From assembly GCA_029255105.1 (NCBI GenBank), contig JAQWWH010000102.1:1-35187 (forward strand): a stretch of 35,187 nucleotides of DNA, read 5' to 3'. The notes below the pieces were generated by a model. That model worked only from the letters and a program-made list of their open reading frames with translations, did not search any database and was not told where the DNA came from. The translations under genes were made by a program, and so were the position numbers. This document shows, piece by piece, positions 17,015 to 25,077 of this stretch. Within the stretch, counting starts at the first letter, position 1. Each line of letters begins with the position of its first letter. The DNA comes from Flavimaricola sp. Lineage in GTDB: Bacteria > Pseudomonadota > Alphaproteobacteria > Rhodobacterales > Rhodobacteraceae.

Positions 17015-17647
17015 GTGGACAAAGTCTTTATCCTATCCAATCAAGTCTTCATCCGTGAGGGCATCCAGAGCTTTCTCACAACTTTGCCGGATTATGTTCT
17101 GGCAGGGTCTTCCGACCTTCTTGAAGACCGCCTACCCGACCTCGACTCTGCCAAGATCGATGTCATCGTGCTTGACCTGGTTGGCGTGGCCAGCCCAACA
17201 GCAACGATACGTGGTATCCGCCGAGGCCTTACCAATGCCCGCATTATCACGTTTTGCCCGGTCAACTCGACAAACTTTGCCGTTGATGCGCTTGATGCAG
17301 GTGCTGCGGGGATCATGACCCATTCGTGTCTGCCAGCCGAATTGCGCATTGCAATGGGACGGGTCATGCAGGGCGATAACTACATCCAGCCCGATATTGG
17401 TATGGAAATCTTCCGCGAATTGCGGGCCAAGGATACCCAGCGTTCCGAAGTGGAACGTCTGCGCCTGACAGTGCGCGAGGAACAGGTGATCAACCATTTG
17501 ATGCAGGGTAAAACCAATCGCCAGATTGGAGAATGCCTGTCGATCAGCGAAAAGACCGTCAAGCACCATGTGGGTGTTCTAAAAGGCAAATTTTGCGCTG
17601 CAAATCGGCTAGAGATCGTCGTGCACGCACAACGATTGTCGCTGTGA
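17015..17647 (+). CDS. LuxR/NarL-type regulator with degenerate receiver domain (copy 2)
   Basis: This 210-residue paralogue of the regulator at 11553-12209 also starts at GTG, with GGGAG five bases upstream. It keeps D54 (IVLDL) but has SNQ in place of the acidic pair and His in place of the conserved Lys (GIMTHS), as in copy 1. The helix-turn-helix (NRQIGECLSISEKTVKHHV) is the same as in copy 1, so both should recognise the same DNA sites; most differences lie in the first 110 residues. It ends seven residues earlier than copy 1. It is followed 304 bases later by a histidine kinase and response regulator, so the set may form one signalling module. How a receiver lacking key residues would be switched is unclear. 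Confidence 0.92.
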   Translation: MDKVFILSNQVFIREGIQSFLTTLPDYVLAGSSDLLEDRLPDLDSAKIDVIVLDLVGVASPTATIRGIRRGLTNARIITFCPVNSTNFAVDALDAGAAGIMTHSCLPAELRIAMGRVMQGDNYIQPDIGMEIFRELRAKDTQRSEVERLRLTVREEQVINHLMQGKTNRQIGECLSISEKTVKHHVGVLKGKFCAANRLEIVVHAQRLSL

Positions 17648-17679
17648 ACAGGGCGGGGAACCGCAACCTAAACCTTGAA

Positions 17680-17718
17680 CCAGAGCGAAAATCGATCTTT
17701 GATCCGTGATCGCTCTGG
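17680..17718 (+). terminator. 3' hairpin after luxR2, conserved with copy 1
   Basis: CCAGAGCG (17680-17687) pairs with CGCTCTGG (17711-17718) around a 23-base loop. Stem length, loop length and total size (39) equal the hairpin after luxR1, with a G-C pair replaced by A-T, evidence that the structure is maintained. No clear T-run follows. Confidence 0.55.
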
Positions 17719-17951
17719 AGCCTTCCGATTTGAAAATTTATCTTCAAAGGGCCAGATGAATTATGATCAATTTATTTTTCCTCTCTGGCAAGAGCAATTC
17801 ATTGCATTGATTTTCGTTACTCTGCGCCCCGATGCGGGCGTTGACCAGCCACGCTAGCCGTTATGATTTCCACCAGATCACAGCAACATCCGCGCCCGAG
17901 CCGAACTGATTTTTCGAATAGATACTGTCTCTAGAATATGGACTACTCCAC
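17719..17951 (+). other. AT-rich leader before the histidine kinase gene
   Basis: Together with the hairpin it makes a 304-base gap after luxR2. It is notably AT-rich at about 17755-17825 and probably contains the kinase promoter; a GAATAT box lies near 17934. No gene is seen in it. Confidence 0.4.
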
Positions 17952-19853
17952 ATGACAATGACCTTCGCTCCAGACAATTCGACTTCAGCATCAACGCGTT
18001 TTGCGGAGTTTTTCGCTGACAATAACATTGAGAAACCACGCAAGCTCATTTGGTCCTTGAGCACAAAGGTGTTCGTTTTGTTGTTGGCTGCGATCCTGTC
18101 GTTTGGTGCCGGTTTGCAATACTGGAACCACAAGATGTTGTATGAGAACGAGGTGCGCCTTGCGGATGACAAGCACCTTGTCACGGCCTCCTATCTGGCT
18201 CTTTCGCTGTCGCGCTATTCTCGGGACGTGTCGCTGGCCTTCTCTCACTGGGCAAATAGCATCACTAATGCAGACACAACGAGTGCAGCCTTTTATGACC
18301 ACACATACGTCGCCAAATCGATGGATATCGATGGGTTCGCGATACTGTCGCGAAACAACACGGTGGAAAGCAGCTACAGCCTAATCGGGCAAGACATTGC
18401 TCTGCCCGATGAAGCAATTCTGGAAGAGCTCCGCATTGGAAATAATGACCGTCTGCATGGCGTTCAGATTTCTGACCTTCAGCGCATCGGGGACACGCGA
18501 TACTTTATTCTCGGCTTCAATCTCGACAACGACCGTCTGGCCATTGGCTATCTGAACATCAATTATATCAAACACGTTCAGAAACAGATCGCGTTCGGTG
18601 AATTGGGGCATGCCGCGATCTTTGACGCAAGCGGCCGTGCTGTGGCCCATCCTGTTCCTGCCGTCGAAGAAAACATGATGGATGCCTCCGGCCTGTCGAT
18701 CGTGGCCCGAATGATGAATGGTGAAACCGGCGTCGACCAGTTCTTTTCGCCGCCAATGAACGCCGACATGATCGCTGGCTTTACCTATGTGCCGGAAGCA
18801 GGCTGGCTCGTCATGGTCCCACAGCCAATCCAGGAATTGTCCGACTCTGTTGCTGCAAGTTTGCGCAGCACCAATCTTTTTATCCTGGGTGTTTCAATTG
18901 TTCTGGCGTTGTTGGGCTGGGTTTTGACCCAGGTCTTGGTGCGCCCGATCCATAGATTCACCGCCGCAAGCCTTGAGATTGCCGATGGCAACTTCGCCGT
19001 CGACCTGCCCGATCAGGAAAACTCTTCTCGCGAAATGTGGCGCCTGAATGAGGCCTTGAAGATCATGGTCGATCAGGTCTCCAAGTCGAAAAACCACCTT
19101 CAGGCCGCCTTGGAAATCGAGGCGTACGAAAACAAGCGCAAGAGCGAGTTTCTTATCATCGCCAGCCACGAACTGCGCTCGCCTCTGTCCGGCGTCGTCG
19201 GAATGCTGTCGGCCTGTAGCGAACAGGCCGAGGATAAAGACATGGCGACCTATCTCGACGTTGCGACCCGTTCCGCCAAGCAACTGAACTACATTGTTGA
19301 TGAATTGATCCACTTTGCTGAGGAGGAGGCCGACAATACGCAGACCAATCTTGAGAGCTTCAATGCAGAGCACGAGTTTTCCCAACTCGCCGCCATCTAT
19401 GGACAGCAGACCAAGGCGGGCGGGCTTGAATTCCACTATGCAGCGCAACCGGGACTGGACCAAGACGTGGTCACGGATCGCAACAAGGTGTTCCAGATCG
19501 TTGGCAACCTGCTCGAAAACTCGATCAAATATACCAACAGCGGTAGTGTTTCTTTGGATGTCGCGCTGGAAACTCAGTCCGGAACGAACGACAGCTGGCT
19601 GAAGATCAGAGTCAAAGACACCGGTATCGGTATAGATGCTGTAGATCTCGACAAGATTTTTGAGCCCTTCTATCAGGTCGATAGCTCATATTCCCGCAGC
19701 TACAACGGCCTTGGCATCGGCCTTTCCATCGCCAAGTCGATGCTCATCAGGCTCGGAGGCCATATTGAGTGTAAAAGCGAGGTCGGCAAAGGGACCGAGT
19801 TCCAACTGCGTGTACCGGTGCAAACCGGCAGTTCAGACGGACACACCCCATGA
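17952..19853 (+). CDS. Membrane sensor histidine kinase (extracytoplasmic Cache-like sensor, HAMP, HisKA, HATPase)
   Basis: This 633-residue protein has a membrane helix at about 36-58, a periplasmic sensor of about 245 residues of Cache type (ending FTYVPEAGWLVMVPQP), a second helix at about 308-330 and a HAMP linker. The dimerisation domain carries the phospho-acceptor His near 406 (ASHELRSPL). The ATP-binding domain has the N box (NLLENSIKYT, about 520), DTGIGID (about 556) and GLGIGLSIAKSM (about 583). It has no receiver domain. Its stop overlaps the start of the response regulator (ATGA), so the two are translationally coupled and form a His-Asp pair. The ligand of the sensor is unknown. 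A remnant of a homologous kinase lies at 12536-12673 in the first regulator set. Confidence 0.93.
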   Translation: MTMTFAPDNSTSASTRFAEFFADNNIEKPRKLIWSLSTKVFVLLLAAILSFGAGLQYWNHKMLYENEVRLADDKHLVTASYLALSLSRYSRDVSLAFSHWANSITNADTTSAAFYDHTYVAKSMDIDGFAILSRNNTVESSYSLIGQDIALPDEAILEELRIGNNDRLHGVQISDLQRIGDTRYFILGFNLDNDRLAIGYLNINYIKHVQKQIAFGELGHAAIFDASGRAVAHPVPAVEENMMDASGLSIVARMMNGETGVDQFFSPPMNADMIAGFTYVPEAGWLVMVPQPIQELSDSVAASLRSTNLFILGVSIVLALLGWVLTQVLVRPIHRFTAASLEIADGNFAVDLPDQENSSREMWRLNEALKIMVDQVSKSKNHLQAALEIEAYENKRKSEFLIIASHELRSPLSGVVGMLSACSEQAEDKDMATYLDVATRSAKQLNYIVDELIHFAEEEADNTQTNLESFNAEHEFSQLAAIYGQQTKAGGLEFHYAAQPGLDQDVVTDRNKVFQIVGNLLENSIKYTNSGSVSLDVALETQSGTNDSWLKIRVKDTGIGIDAVDLDKIFEPFYQVDSSYSRSYNGLGIGLSIAKSMLIRLGGHIECKSEVGKGTEFQLRVPVQTGSSDGHTP

Positions 19854-20305
19854 TGTCCGCCGGTGCTCCGGTCGCAGGGCAGAACGTTGCCAAAAAGATC
19901 TTGGTTGTGGATGACGATGACATCAACCGGGCGGTGGTGCGCGTTTTCATGGAGCACCGTGGGTGCATCGTGATGGAGGCCCCAAGCGGTGAAGACGCCC
20001 TGAACCTTGCCGACCTGAATGGCTTTGACGTTATCTTGATGGATCTCAGCATGCCACGCATGGACGGATTTGAAACGACCAGGCGTATACGCGCGGAAAA
20101 CAAAATCTCGGGGTCCACGCCGATCTTTGCCCTGACCGCACATAACGCAGAACAAAATATGGAAAAATGCCTTGGGTCAGGCATGACCGGCGTCTTGGCC
20201 AAGCCCTTTGATTCCGACCGCGCGGACCAATTGATGTCCATTATCAGCAGTTCCACCGGCGACTGGCTGTCCTGCATCAATGCACGGTCCTGTAATCCGG
20301 TCTGA
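19850..20305 (+). CDS. Stand-alone CheY-like response regulator (copy 2)
   Basis: This 151-residue single receiver domain overlaps the kinase stop by four bases. Canonical residues are present: acidic cluster ILVVDDDD, phospho-acceptor in LMDLSMP, Thr in ALTAH, Lys in LAKPF. It has no DNA-binding domain. It is about 78% identical to the copy-1 regulator over the receiver; after the shared STGD the C-terminus diverges (about 15 residues ending CNPV), suggesting the duplication end or drift there. It is the likely direct partner of the upstream kinase. It could act on the LuxR paralogues or another output protein by contact, which is inference. Confidence 0.9.
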   Translation: MMSAGAPVAGQNVAKKILVVDDDDINRAVVRVFMEHRGCIVMEAPSGEDALNLADLNGFDVILMDLSMPRMDGFETTRRIRAENKISGSTPIFALTAHNAEQNMEKCLGSGMTGVLAKPFDSDRADQLMSIISSSTGDWLSCINARSCNPV

Positions 20306-20311
20306 GAAACT

Positions 20312-21610
20312 TCAGCGTACCAATCGCCGCACCAACCCTTGGAGGAGAGATTTGTTCGCCGGACTGTTGGCACCCAAATGGGCCTGTTTCAACGCCTGAA
20401 GACGATCGAAGTATGCTGACGCACTAAGGACCTTTCTGACAAGGCCAAGGCCCTTAGCACGCTGTTTCTCATATGCTTCGGGATCATCGAGAAGCAGAAA
20501 CGCAAGTTCCAACGCCCCCTCTGGCTCGGCATCAACGGCAGCATCGTCGAAGTTGGGCCGCTGCAACGGGTCGAGCACAACCGGCACCCCCGCGGCCATC
20601 GCTTCCTGCGCAAGATGTCGAAGGCGGGTTGTCGGAATGCTTGCCTCAAAACAGAGGAAGATGTCGAGGTTTTGGAGGAACTGTGCGACGGTCACTCCCA
20701 CACGCTCATCAAGGTGCCAGCCTTGCGGCACGGAATTCCGCGCACTGTTGCTGAGGAAAGCGCCGCCGAGCACCTGACGTGCGATCCGGTCTGTTTCCGC
20801 ATAGACCGAAGTCAACCGATGCCCAGTTTCACGCCCGCCGATCAGTCCTGGCTGAGCATGATACCCCACGGTGTTGCGCGTCTGACCAGGGCGCTTTTGG
20901 GACCGATACCAAGTCTGATCGCTCAGAATGGGCTCCCAGCAAGGTAGCGCCACAAACAATGCATCCCCGTTTGGCCCCCGGTAGGCACTTAGCGTGTCGC
21001 GCAAAGCGGGGTTTTCGGCGCACCAAAGGGGCGATTTGTTCAAAAGGCCAGTAACGCGAGCATTCGCGATCCCAAATGCATCGGGTTGCGCCTCATCAAT
21101 ACCTGCGGCGAAAATATCGACAGAGTCGGCAACTACGACAACGGCCTCGGCATCAATATCCGGAAAATACACCTGCGCATCTTGGAGAATGGATGCACTG
21201 CGAAAAATCGCCATCCCGCAGTCGATCTTCTCGCCGTGCACAAGAACATCGGTGCTTTCATGCGCCAGCAGGCTTCGGAGGTGATCGGGCATCGGCGCGT
21301 CCACCTCCACGTCATAGCGCGACAATTGCACCAAGCCCGTTCTTAGCCCTGCGGCAGCATGGGCCTTCACTTCGGCGGCAATGGCCCACGATGTATCGTC
21401 TGCCAGGCGCAGATCCGCCGCGATCACAATATCATACCAGCGCCGGGCCCCGGTCTTACGATCACGCGTCGGCCACATAGGTTCGGGCACTGGAAAGGCA
21501 CGCTTCGGCTGCGGAAACTCATATTTCAACGTCGGCGCGCTTTGATGAAATACCGCTTGCTGCCGGGGGATATTCCAGCCGCGCGCCCATGTGAAACCCG
21601 TGATAGCCAA
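20312..21610 (-). CDS. GT-B-like glycosyltransferase C-terminal segment (third frame of the interrupted gene)
   Basis: This open frame of 432 residues overlaps the GT2 frame by 92 bases. Genuine protein sequence starts at about PRQQAVFHQSAPTLKYEFP; the first 15-odd residues are probably out of frame. The pattern YDIVIAADLRL, AAGLRTGLVQLSRYDV, FLCFEASIPTTRLRHLAQEAMAAGVPVVLDP resembles the GT-B-like half of fused glycosyltransferases. It has no convincing start of its own, supporting an origin by frameshift from the upstream gene. Confidence 0.55.
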   Translation of the reverse strand: MAITGFTWARGWNIPRQQAVFHQSAPTLKYEFPQPKRAFPVPEPMWPTRDRKTGARRWYDIVIAADLRLADDTSWAIAAEVKAHAAAGLRTGLVQLSRYDVEVDAPMPDHLRSLLAHESTDVLVHGEKIDCGMAIFRSASILQDAQVYFPDIDAEAVVVVADSVDIFAAGIDEAQPDAFGIANARVTGLLNKSPLWCAENPALRDTLSAYRGPNGDALFVALPCWEPILSDQTWYRSQKRPGQTRNTVGYHAQPGLIGGRETGHRLTSVYAETDRIARQVLGGAFLSNSARNSVPQGWHLDERVGVTVAQFLQNLDIFLCFEASIPTTRLRHLAQEAMAAGVPVVLDPLQRPNFDDAAVDAEPEGALELAFLLLDDPEAYEKQRAKGLGLVRKVLSASAYFDRLQALKQAHLGANSPANKSLLQGLVRRLVR

Positions 21611-22589
21611 AGGCCGAATGGGCAGTCAGCGAGCCTTCTGATTGGCGCTGAAACGACACTGGGCCGGTCTCCAAACTCTCGACCGTACCTTGGCCAAAAA
21701 CAATATTTATCCGTTTGATGAACTCCGAATCCGCTCCAAAACGGACGCAATCCCAAAAGCCGATCTCGCGTGCAATTTCGTCGCGACGGAACATGAAGGA
21801 AGACATATTGCGAAACGTATACCAGCCAGCATTGCCCCTGCGGTAGAACTGCAAATCCTCGGTCGCGCGGGTTTGTTGCGAGTCATTGGCAACGCAGTCC
21901 GGTGCCTCCAACAGGTGCTGCGCTTGTAGCGCCAGCTTTTGCGGATGGGACCAGTCATCAGCGTCATTGCAGGTGACAAAGCGCCCAGCGGCCTCTCGCA
22001 AGGCCAGATTGCGCGCGACGTAGGGGCCACCATTCTCGGCCGCTTTGATGAGCCTTACACGAGGGTCACGCTCGGCCCATTCGGAAATTGCATGAGCGGT
22101 GTTGTCAGTGCTGCAATCGTCCACCACCAACACCTCGGTGTTGCGCCAGGTCTGGGCCAGCAATGACTGGATGGCGGTACCAATAAAGTCCGCCGAGTTG
22201 AAGGCAGGCATGATCACTGTAACTAAGGGCTGATCCGCAGCCTCTGGTCCTGTGTTCAGGGCCCGCGCGTCAACCGTCAGGCGATCGTAGGTACTGGCGG
22301 CCTGCCCAACCTGCTTTAGGGACACGTCAGCCAAGCCCTTGGCGCGCATATAGACGTTCACAAGGGCCAATTTCTCGTCCGGCACCTCCGAGCAATTTGC
22401 AAGGCCGAGATAGAGGTCCAAATATGCGTCAGATGTGAGATGCTCATTCAGAATAGCCTGAGCTCGCTCGCCCTTGCCGAGATTCAGATGGGCTTCAGCC
22501 GCCAAAATCGTAGCGGCGCGCCGATAGGCCTGATCGGCATCCGCAGTCAGGGCCAACTCAAGGTAATCAAGCGCGGCTTGATGGTCCAA
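21519..22589 (-). CDS. Family-2 glycosyltransferase segment (middle frame of the interrupted gene)
   Basis: This 356-residue open frame contains helical TPR-like repeats (about 1-110) and then a GT-A nucleotide-sugar transferase domain. The domain has VTVIMPAFNSADFI, VLVVDDCSTDNT, GGPYVARNLAL and the metal-binding NDADDWS. An apparent start at 22589 lies inside the gene; the true start is probably 22756 in another frame. It ends early at 21519 because of the shift near 21570. If translated alone it could still hold an active GT2 domain. Acceptor and sugar are unknown. Confidence 0.6.
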   Translation of the reverse strand: MDHQAALDYLELALTADADQAYRRAATILAAEAHLNLGKGERAQAILNEHLTSDAYLDLYLGLANCSEVPDEKLALVNVYMRAKGLADVSLKQVGQAASTYDRLTVDARALNTGPEAADQPLVTVIMPAFNSADFIGTAIQSLLAQTWRNTEVLVVDDCSTDNTAHAISEWAERDPRVRLIKAAENGGPYVARNLALREAAGRFVTCNDADDWSHPQKLALQAQHLLEAPDCVANDSQQTRATEDLQFYRRGNAGWYTFRNMSSFMFRRDEIAREIGFWDCVRFGADSEFIKRINIVFGQGTVESLETGPVSFQRQSEGSLTAHSAFGYHGFHMGARLEYPPAASGISSKRADVEI

Positions 22590-22780
22590 TGCCCCCCCGC
22601 CGCCAAGCCCAAAAAGGCCAACTCCCGAGCCGCCAGCGCCCGGCGTCTTGGGGTGCTAAAGTCTTGGGCAAGGTTGGCTAAATCAGCGGTTGCCCGATCT
22701 CTGAAACCAAGCTCAAGCAATAACTTGCGGTATCTTGTGATTGAATACGAACGCATGTGGTATCCTTAGGGGCGCATTCG

Positions 22781-22803
22781 TGGCCCGCCATGACAGCGGG
22801 CCA
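22781..22803. terminator. 8-bp hairpin between glycosyltransferase gene and IS remnant
   Basis: TGGCCCGC and GCGGGCCA pair around CATGACA. It lies 25 bases upstream of the glycosyltransferase start. Neither strand has a real T-run after it, so a terminator role is uncertain. Confidence 0.35.
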
Positions 22804-22844
22804 GATGTTTGGATTAGAATTGGGCAAAAGTTGCTGACGCCTGA

Positions 22845-23010
22845 TCAAGATGCAACGTGCAATAGACGGATCCCGTCGTGGAACTCAATCCCCTGGACAA
22901 TCTCCGGCAGCCAGTTACTACCTTCGAGTTTGCGCAGTCTTTTCTGCTCTGAAATCATCAGCTTGAAGACCATGGCCAGCCCAGTTGTTCGGCTATGACG
23001 ATCCTTGGTG
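22845..23010 (-). pseudogene. C-terminal fragment of an IS256-family (mutator-type) transposase
   Basis: On the minus strand a frame of about 54 codons ends at a TGA (22847-22845). It reads SRTTGLAMVFKLMISEQKRL, then LRKLEGSNWLPEIVQGIEFHDGI (split here only for description), which matches the typical C-terminus of IS256-family transposases. The DDE core and N-terminus are missing; the match stops near 23010. The left end of the insertion sequence was not recognised. It marks a past rearrangement between the glycosyltransferase gene and the ABC permease genes. Confidence 0.6.
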
Positions 23011-23154
23011 GGTGCACCGAAAGCCCTGGCCGCTTCGAGGGCGTCAGGCCCATTTCGGTCATGTAGCGGGCCATCAGTCCCAACTATTTGTTCGAGATCG
23101 TCAGCCAGGGCGAAGGCTGGTTGTATCTCGACGGAATCTTCAGGAGGGGCATCG

Positions 23155-23961
23155 CTACGCGTCGTCCTTTTCCGCGACCGACAGTGTGACCGCCTCTGTC
23201 ACTCGCCGCTGAAACAGAAGATAGATGACCACGACCGGAAGGCCCGCCATAAGCGCGGCTGCCAGGCCGCTAACGCCATAGGACCGGATTTGGGCGATAC
23301 TGACCGTGACGTTCATCATCTCGGGCTTGGTCACCGCCAGAAACGGCCAGAGAAAGGCATTCCAAGCTCCGATGAAAACGATGATCGCCAAGGCCAGGGT
23401 CACCCCCCAGTTCATGGGCAGGTAGATGTTGAGAAAGATCTGCCAATGTTTTGCCCCATCAAGGAAGGCGGCCTCGCCCAGCTCTTGGGGGATGCTGTCA
23501 AAGAACTGCTTGTAGACGATCACCGCAATGGGGGCGATCAGCTGGGGCAGGATCACGCCAAGCCAGGTATTGAGCAGCCCCCATTGGTAAATCAGAAAAA
23601 AGTGGTTCACGATCAGGGCCTGCACCGGGATCATGAAACTGCCCAGAATGCCATACCAAAGCATCCTGCGCCCGGTGAACTCGATCTGCGAAATCGCGTA
23701 GCCACAGGTCGAGGATATGGCAATCACAATGAGAGTGACGCCGCCCGAGGTCACGATGGAATTGAGATACCAGCGCCCCAGATCAGTGTTGAACAAAACG
23801 TTGCCATAGGTGCGGAAGAACCCGGTCGTGGCATCGGCCGGCCCCGCAGTGGCAAAGACGGCCCAAAAGATGGGAAAGGCCCAAAGCACGACCAGAACCA
23901 GGCTCACCACCCAAAGCGCAAGGCCGCCCAAATCCCATCGTCTGCCCAACCCGCCGCTCAT
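23155..23961 (-). CDS. Carbohydrate ABC transporter permease, MalG-like
   Basis: This 268-residue protein has about six membrane helices and the cytoplasmic EAA loop (EAAFLDGAKHWQIFLNIYLP) that docks the ATPase. It has the shape of the second permease of CUT1-family sugar or polyol importers. Its ATG overlaps the stop of the MalF-like gene by four bases (ATGA). Downstream, where an ATPase or dehydrogenase gene would be expected, there is only an IS256 remnant, so the operon may be cut short. Confidence 0.9.
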   Translation of the reverse strand: MSGGLGRRWDLGGLALWVVSLVLVVLWAFPIFWAVFATAGPADATTGFFRTYGNVLFNTDLGRWYLNSIVTSGGVTLIVIAISSTCGYAISQIEFTGRRMLWYGILGSFMIPVQALIVNHFFLIYQWGLLNTWLGVILPQLIAPIAVIVYKQFFDSIPQELGEAAFLDGAKHWQIFLNIYLPMNWGVTLALAIIVFIGAWNAFLWPFLAVTKPEMMNVTVSIAQIRSYGVSGLAAALMAGLPVVVIYLLFQRRVTEAVTLSVAEKDDA

Positions 23962-24839
23962 TTAGATCGCCTGATGCGGAGCAGTTGGAACTGAAGCACA
24001 ACGAAGGCAAGGACGATGAGGAAAAGGGCGACAGCAACAGCGGATGCATAGCCCGCTTGATTGCGTTGGAAGGCGACCGAATAGATATAATGGACCAGAA
24101 CGGTGGCCGAACGACTGGGGGACTGAGAGGCCATCAGATAGACCTGATCAAACACCCTGATCTGCAGGATGAGCTGAATGGTCAGGACCAAGATGGTGAT
24201 AGGCTTGAGCAACGTCCAGGTGATCCATCGCAGCTGTGCCCAGCGGCCGGCGCCATCAAGCTGGGCTGCCTCATAGAGGTTCTTGGGTATGGCGCGGAGG
24301 CCCGCCAGGAAAAGCAGAACACTGAAGCCAACGGTCCACCAGATCGTCAGCACGGCCACCGAGGGCATGAACCATGCCGCACTGCTCCAGACCGAAATCG
24401 TGGTGCCATTGGCTGCTTGGGCGAGGCCTCCAAGCGGACTGTTGGGGCTATCTGTCAGCAGATAGGCGATCGAGGTGACGGTCGAGACCGGTAGAATATA
24501 TGGGACAAAAAACACCGAAAGCGCGATGGCCTGCCAATAGCCTCGCAGGCGGTTGACCACCATCGCCAGCGCCAACCCCACCAGCGTGCCGGGCACGACA
24601 GTCAAGGCCACGAAGTAAAGGGTGTTGCGCAGCGCTGCGCCAAAACCCCTGTCGGACAAGAGCCTCTCGTAATTGGCAAGCCCGACCCAAGCACCCTGTT
24701 TGGTGAGCGCCCCGTCGGTAAAGCTCGTGGCCAGCATCTGTAGCGACGGGTAGATGAAGAGCGCCGCGTAGACGAGCACGAATGGCAGGACGAGAGGCAA
24801 AGCGGCCCGGTTTTCTTTGCGGTCTCGCTGGTTGTCCAT
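23958..24839 (-). CDS. Carbohydrate ABC transporter permease, MalF-like
   Basis: This protein of about 293 residues has six predicted helices and an EAA loop (EAAQLDGAGRWAQLRWITW). It is the first permease of a CUT1-type importer and pairs with the overlapping MalG-like gene. I chose the ATG at 24839 (MDNQRDRKEN); the frame also extends to a TTG at 24875. No solute-binding protein or ATPase gene lies within the window. The divergent alditol-oxidase-like gene suggests a sugar-alcohol substrate, by inference. Confidence 0.88.
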   Translation of the reverse strand: MDNQRDRKENRAALPLVLPFVLVYAALFIYPSLQMLATSFTDGALTKQGAWVGLANYERLLSDRGFGAALRNTLYFVALTVVPGTLVGLALAMVVNRLRGYWQAIALSVFFVPYILPVSTVTSIAYLLTDSPNSPLGGLAQAANGTTISVWSSAAWFMPSVAVLTIWWTVGFSVLLFLAGLRAIPKNLYEAAQLDGAGRWAQLRWITWTLLKPITILVLTIQLILQIRVFDQVYLMASQSPSRSATVLVHYIYSVAFQRNQAGYASAVAVALFLIVLAFVVLQFQLLRIRRSK

Positions 24840-24929
24840 GCCGGTTATGTCGCCCGCTTGGCCAAAAATTGTCAATGTTCATCTCGCTTCGCAGATGCAG
24901 GGCGGGCCTCACCTCGGACCCGGCCCTCC

Positions 24930-24949
24930 CACCGGGCCTATGCCCGGTG
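24930..24949. promoter_or_regulatory. Perfect palindrome in the divergent permease/oxidase promoter region
   Basis: CACCGGGC and GCCCGGTG flank CTAT, a perfect 8-bp inverted repeat with 4-base centre between the divergent malF-like gene and the oxidase gene. The position fits an operator controlling both; a hairpin in RNA is the alternative. Confidence 0.35.
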
Positions 24950-25077
24950 TAGCCGTGCATCCCTCAAAGGCTGGCGGCGGCAGCCTCTTTGGTGTTTTGG
25001 TAGTGTCAGGAGCCCATCGGCTCACACGCGGCGCTCGGGCGATGAGGCGCATGTAGCAAGCACGGAGGCAGACCCGC

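Larger units (their letters stand above)
20312..22756 (-). pseudogene. Two-domain glycosyltransferase gene interrupted by two homopolymer frameshifts
   Basis: From an ATG at 22756 with a good AGGA six bases upstream, three overlapping frames read as one protein of about 815 residues. The first shift is at a run of seven G (plus-strand C at 22592-22598): the frame ends as LGLAAGG while the next continues ALDHQAALDYLELAL. The second is at a run of five C near 21570: one frame gives LEYPPAASG and stops, the other gives PRQQAVFHQSAPTLKYEFP. The N-terminal half is a family-2 glycosyltransferase after helical repeats; the C-terminal half is a GT-B-like domain found fused to GT2 in related proteins. 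It is either truly broken, phase-variable, or affected by sequence errors at homopolymers. Confidence 0.75.

Noticed and set aside
23010..23154. Minus-strand segment reading MARYMTEMGLTPSKRPGLSV, resembling the end of phage terminase small subunits
   Set aside because: Too short, without start or flanking phage genes; similarity by eye is not enough.
23985..24494. 169-codon plus-strand frame opposite the MalF-like permease
   Set aside because: Antisense of a clear membrane permease gene.
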